A DNA stretch of 8,316 nucleotides. Source: Opitutales bacterium. Its GTDB lineage: Bacteria > Verrucomicrobiota > Verrucomicrobiia > Opitutales > Oceanipulchritudinaceae. Numbering within the stretch: the first letter of the stretch is position 1; the number at the start of each line of letters is the position of its first letter. The stretch covers positions 1-8,316 of the forward strand of contig SKLD01000438.1 in the NCBI GenBank assembly GCA_007123395.1, in the 5' to 3' direction. Made by a program: the position numbers and the translations under genes. This document shows, one piece after another, positions 6,912 to 8,316 of this stretch. The notes beneath the pieces were generated by a model. The model was not told where the DNA came from. It saw only the letters and a program-made list of their open reading frames with translations, and did not search any database.

Positions 6912-7484
6912 TCAAACTTGCAAGAGTTCTTTTTCCTTGGCCTCAAAGGCCTCGTTGATGCGAGCGACATACTTGTCGGTGAGAGCCTGCACCTCTTTCT
7001 CGTAGATTTTGATATCATCCTCCGATTCGTGGCCGTCCGCCTTGATTTTCTTAATACCTTCCATGGCGTGTTGGCGGGCTTGGCGGACACTCACGCGACC
7101 GTCCTCGGCGTGCGCGGAGCAAATCTTGGCAAGGTCGCGCCGCCGGTCGCCAGACAGTTCCGGCACGGGCACGATAATTGTCGTGCCGCGCACAACCGGG
7201 TTGAATCCAAGGTTGGCATTGCGGATGGCCTTCTCGATAGCCTTGGCGGTACCCTTGTCCCATGGTTGCACGGAGAGTGTGCGCATGTCGGGCGTTGTGA
7301 TGGCACCGAGTTCGCGCAGAGCCATGCTCGTCCCGTAGGCTTCGACGGGGATCTGCAGATTCTCGATTATCGCGGGCGTGGCCTTGCCGGTGTGGAGATT
7401 CGCGAATTCGTGAAGGGTGTGGTTGAGCGCCTTTTCCATGCTCTCCTCCGCTTCAAGCAATATCTCGTCAAAATCCATAGCCAT
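6912..7484 (-). CDS. frr: ribosome recycling factor
   Basis: Acts with EF-G to split post-termination ribosomes so that subunits can be reused. The 190-residue protein (typical about 185) matches the whole family: the helical start FDEILLEAEESMEKAL (5-20), HTGKATPAIIENLQIPVEAYG (31-51), RTLSVQPWDKG (68-78), AIEKAIRNANLGFNPVVRGTTIIVPVPELSGDRRRDLAK (82-120) with the RRDL hallmark, EDGRVSVRQARQHA (127-140), and a C-terminal helix rich in Glu and Lys ending EAKEKELLQV. Residue 31 is His where most homologues have Arg (RTG), a mild deviation. The start is set by AAAGGA at 7492-7497, 7 nt before the ATG; frame continuation upstream to 7559 is judged non-coding. The usual upstream partner pyrH is absent: a 657-bp structured gap and a divergent transposase gene are there instead. 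proB follows on the same strand. Confidence 0.97.
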   Translation of the reverse strand: MAMDFDEILLEAEESMEKALNHTLHEFANLHTGKATPAIIENLQIPVEAYGTSMALRELGAITTPDMRTLSVQPWDKGTAKAIEKAIRNANLGFNPVVRGTTIIVPVPELSGDRRRDLAKICSAHAEDGRVSVRQARQHAMEGIKKIKADGHESEDDIKIYEKEVQALTDKYVARINEAFEAKEKELLQV

Positions 7485-7491
7485 GGTAATG

Positions 7492-7497
7492 TCCTTT
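7492..7497 (-). promoter_or_regulatory. frr ribosome-binding site
   Basis: AAAGGA on the minus strand, 7 nt before the ATG at 7484. This is the clearest Shine-Dalgarno in the window with the receiver gene's GAGG, and it fixes the frr start against the longer open frame. Confidence 0.75.
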
Positions 7498-7532
7498 CCG
7501 TTCGGTTCGGGAATTGTGTAAGAGTTGGTTAG

Positions 7533-7559
7533 AAAAAAAGGCCTTTGCCCGACTGGCAA
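7533..7559 (-). terminator. possible intrinsic terminator or leader hairpin upstream of frr
   Basis: On the minus strand a 5-bp stem TTGCC/GGCAA (7555-7559 with 7545-7549, loop AGTCG) is followed by AGGCC and then seven T (7533-7539). An overlapping palindrome AAAGGCCTTT can form instead. The 5-nt gap between stem and U-run makes it a weak terminator. It lies about 50 nt before the frr start, with no minus-strand gene upstream in the window, so it would terminate an unknown transcript or act as an frr leader element. Confidence 0.35.
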
Positions 7560-7673
7560 GATTGTTTCGGAAGCCAGCGCGCAAGAGTCAGCTCCGCCCC
7601 TGCGTTCACCGTGCGTTGCCGGAGTTTAGTTCTACTCTGTAAGAACACAAGGATCTGCCTCCGGGTTTGGCTG

Positions 7674-7776
7674 CAATGGCGCTCGGATAAGCGGATGGCT
7701 CGCGGGAGCGCGGGTCTTTAGACCGCGTAAGGCCGTGGACAGGCTCAGCGAAATCGGCCTTATCCGAGCGCCATTG
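7674..7776. repeat. 18-bp perfect inverted repeat with nested hairpins (REP/MITE-like)
   Basis: CAATGGCGCTCGGATAAG at 7674-7691 is exactly complementary to 7759-7776, with a 67-nt interior. Inside are GCTC/GAGC (7698-7701 with 7706-7709, loop 4) and a stem at 7709-7716 with 7721-7727 (one bulged G, loop TTTA). A second, 8-bp perfect pairing TAAGGCCG/CGGCCTTA (7728-7735 with 7755-7762) competes with the outer right arm. Such nesting is typical of REP-type or other short palindromic mobile elements. It lies 366 bp upstream of a RAYT-like transposase gene, and members of that family mobilise REP sequences. Copy number in the genome cannot be seen here. Confidence 0.65.
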
Positions 7777-7944
7777 GGGTTTGGGTTGCCGCCGATGCGG
7801 CGTTCCGGAGAGACTTCTCTGTGCCTCGCAACGCGTCCCCGAGCTACAGGAAAGCGAAAACCCGTCCGCGCACGAAAGTATACCGAACCCGTCCCCGCGG
7901 GGAAGAATACCATGGCGCGAAATCTCCAGTCCGCCTGCTCCCCC

Positions 7945-7980
7945 GACCCGGACCATTTCGGGCGGGTCTGCAAAACCCGC
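7945..7980. repeat. three-arm alternating hairpin
   Basis: GACCCG (7945-7950) can pair with CGGGTC (7963-7968, loop 12). The middle arm GCGGGT (7962-7967) can instead pair with ACCCGC (7975-7980, loop 7). The two hairpins are mutually exclusive, as in attenuators or REP clusters. No U-tract follows. Confidence 0.4.
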
Positions 7981-8002
7981 GCAACCGGCCCCCCAATGCA
8001 TG

Positions 8003-8102
8003 TTCTCGAAGAAATTTGATATTGCAATCCGTTCCGAAATGTGCGACATGATGCCTTTAAACATACTTTCCGTTGCACAGGATATATTTCTTGAAGAAAT
8101 TT
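8003..8102. promoter_or_regulatory. pair of dyad motifs upstream of the transposase gene
   Basis: TTCTCGAAGAAATTT (8003-8017) and TTCTTGAAGAAATTT (8088-8102) differ by one base and lie 85 bp apart. The second sits in a perfect palindrome with arms ATTTCTT (8086-8092) and AAGAAAT (8094-8100). They look like a two-site operator, or repeated recognition or fold-back motifs. The second ends 39 bp before the transposase ATG and overlaps the possible -10 element. Confidence 0.4.
8083..8088 (+). promoter_or_regulatory. possible -10 element of the transposase gene
   Basis: TATATT (5/6 match to TATAAT) lies 53 bp before the ATG at 8142 and partly overlaps the downstream dyad. No good -35 is present at 16-18 bp spacing (AACATA-like only). 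Binding at the dyad would block this promoter. Confidence 0.3.
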
Positions 8103-8141
8103 ATTGTGTTTTGTCTCCGAATGCTCCAATGTTTTTCAATT

Positions 8142-8316
8142 ATGGGTGAAATCAGAATAAAACGTGAGGACGGGTCGGCGGTTTATCATGTGACATCGCG
8201 GGTGATCCAGAAGCGTCGGTTGCTGTTGGAGGGTCAGCGGGAGGTGTGGGTGGCGGCGCTGCACCGTGCGGCGGAGTTCAGCGGGGTGGAGGTGATCACC
8301 TACTGTGTGCTGGAGA
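8142..8316 (+). CDS. REP-associated tyrosine transposase (IS200-like Y1/HUH), 5' part
   Basis: The first 58 residues are visible; the rest is beyond the right edge. AVYHVTSRVIQKRRLLLE (13-30) matches the first strand and loop of the Transposase_17 (Y1_Tnp) fold, RAYT branch. A helix rich in hydrophobics and Arg follows (31-47), then the second strand GVEVITYCVLE (48-58). In this family the next residues are normally Asn-His-Phe-His, giving the HUH metal site; the window ends just before them, so the catalytic residues are not seen. RAYT proteins are single-copy, domesticated-looking transposases that act on short REP palindromes as single-stranded DNA. The ATG at 8142 puts YHV at residues 15-17, the usual distance; an in-frame ATG at 8121 would add seven residues. 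No clear Shine-Dalgarno precedes either. The gene is divergent from frr and follows a palindrome-rich region. Confidence 0.82.
   Translation, partial: MGEIRIKREDGSAVYHVTSRVIQKRRLLLEGQREVWVAALHRAAEFSGVEVITYCVLE

Larger units (their letters stand above)
7485..8141. other. 657-bp non-coding, palindrome-rich intergenic region
   Basis: Between the divergent frr and transposase genes there is no convincing gene. Open frames exist on both strands (for example minus 7632-8129, plus 7735-8019), but they are Arg/Pro-rich, overlap one another, lack ribosome-binding sites, and coincide with DNA full of inverted repeats. From about 7640 to 7985 the sequence is GC-rich and highly structured: paired arms at 7674-7776, 7728-7762, 7788-7801 (GCCGC/GCGGC), 7809-7820 (AGAGA/TCTCT), 7893-7902 (CCCCGCGGGG) and 7945-7980. 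AACCCGTCC occurs twice (7859-7867 and 7886-7894). From about 8000 the DNA becomes AT-rich and carries two related dyads and a possible promoter before the transposase. I read the first part as a probable interspersed repeat or repeat cluster and the second as transposase regulatory DNA; both are inferences. Confidence 0.5.

Noticed and set aside
7632..8129. Minus-strand reading frame of 165 codons upstream of frr
   Set aside because: No ribosome-binding site, no domain, Arg/Pro-rich, overlaps frames on the other strand, and coincides with the inverted-repeat cluster; it could be annotated as hypothetical in databases but I cannot support it.
1..8316. Possible CRISPR array, toxin-antitoxin pair, defence island or secondary-metabolite cluster
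   Set aside because: There are no regularly spaced direct repeats, no toxin beside the RHH ORF, and the other genes are standard housekeeping families.

Overview
The window looks like chromosomal DNA of a high-GC, Gram-negative bacterium. Most of it is housekeeping genes packed on the minus strand, plus one plus-strand GTPase gene and a mobile-element edge at the right end. KdsA (Kdo-8-phosphate synthase) implies an LPS outer membrane. MurB implies a normal peptidoglycan pathway. The start of a RAYT-type (IS200-like, Y1/HUH) transposase and nearby palindromic DNA would fit several phyla; a Verrucomicrobiota/Kiritimatiellota-like host is possible but is only a weak inference.

Layout, left to right. 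(1) kdsA, minus strand, with its 3' part beyond the left edge. (2) A small plus-strand ribbon-helix-helix ORF wedged antisense between kdsA and murB. (3) murB, minus. (4) pepF-like M3 oligoendopeptidase, minus, separated from murB by 86 bp that contain a strong inverted repeat. (5) meaB, plus, divergent from pepF. (6) A stand-alone response-regulator receiver domain, minus, whose 3' end overlaps the meaB 3' end by 35 bp. (7) An AT-richer gene-poor stretch (5166-5733). (8) proB, minus. (9) frr, minus, directly upstream of proB. (10) A 657-bp non-coding stretch full of nested and mutually exclusive inverted repeats (7485-8141). (11) The first 58 codons of a RAYT transposase, plus, running off the right edge.

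The genes are mostly unrelated in function: envelope precursor synthesis (kdsA, murB), peptide turnover (pepF), adenosylcobalamin-mutase chaperoning (meaB), signalling (receiver domain), proline synthesis (proB) and ribosome recycling (frr). Only frr-proB and perhaps pepF-murB look like shared transcription units. I see no convincing new defence or biosynthetic system. The most interesting part is 7640-8316, where a highly structured repeat-like DNA segment lies next to a transposase of a family known to act on REP-type palindromes, and where two near-identical dyads precede that transposase. Second in interest are the antisense ribbon-helix-helix ORF over the kdsA start and the receiver domain that has lost its output domain.
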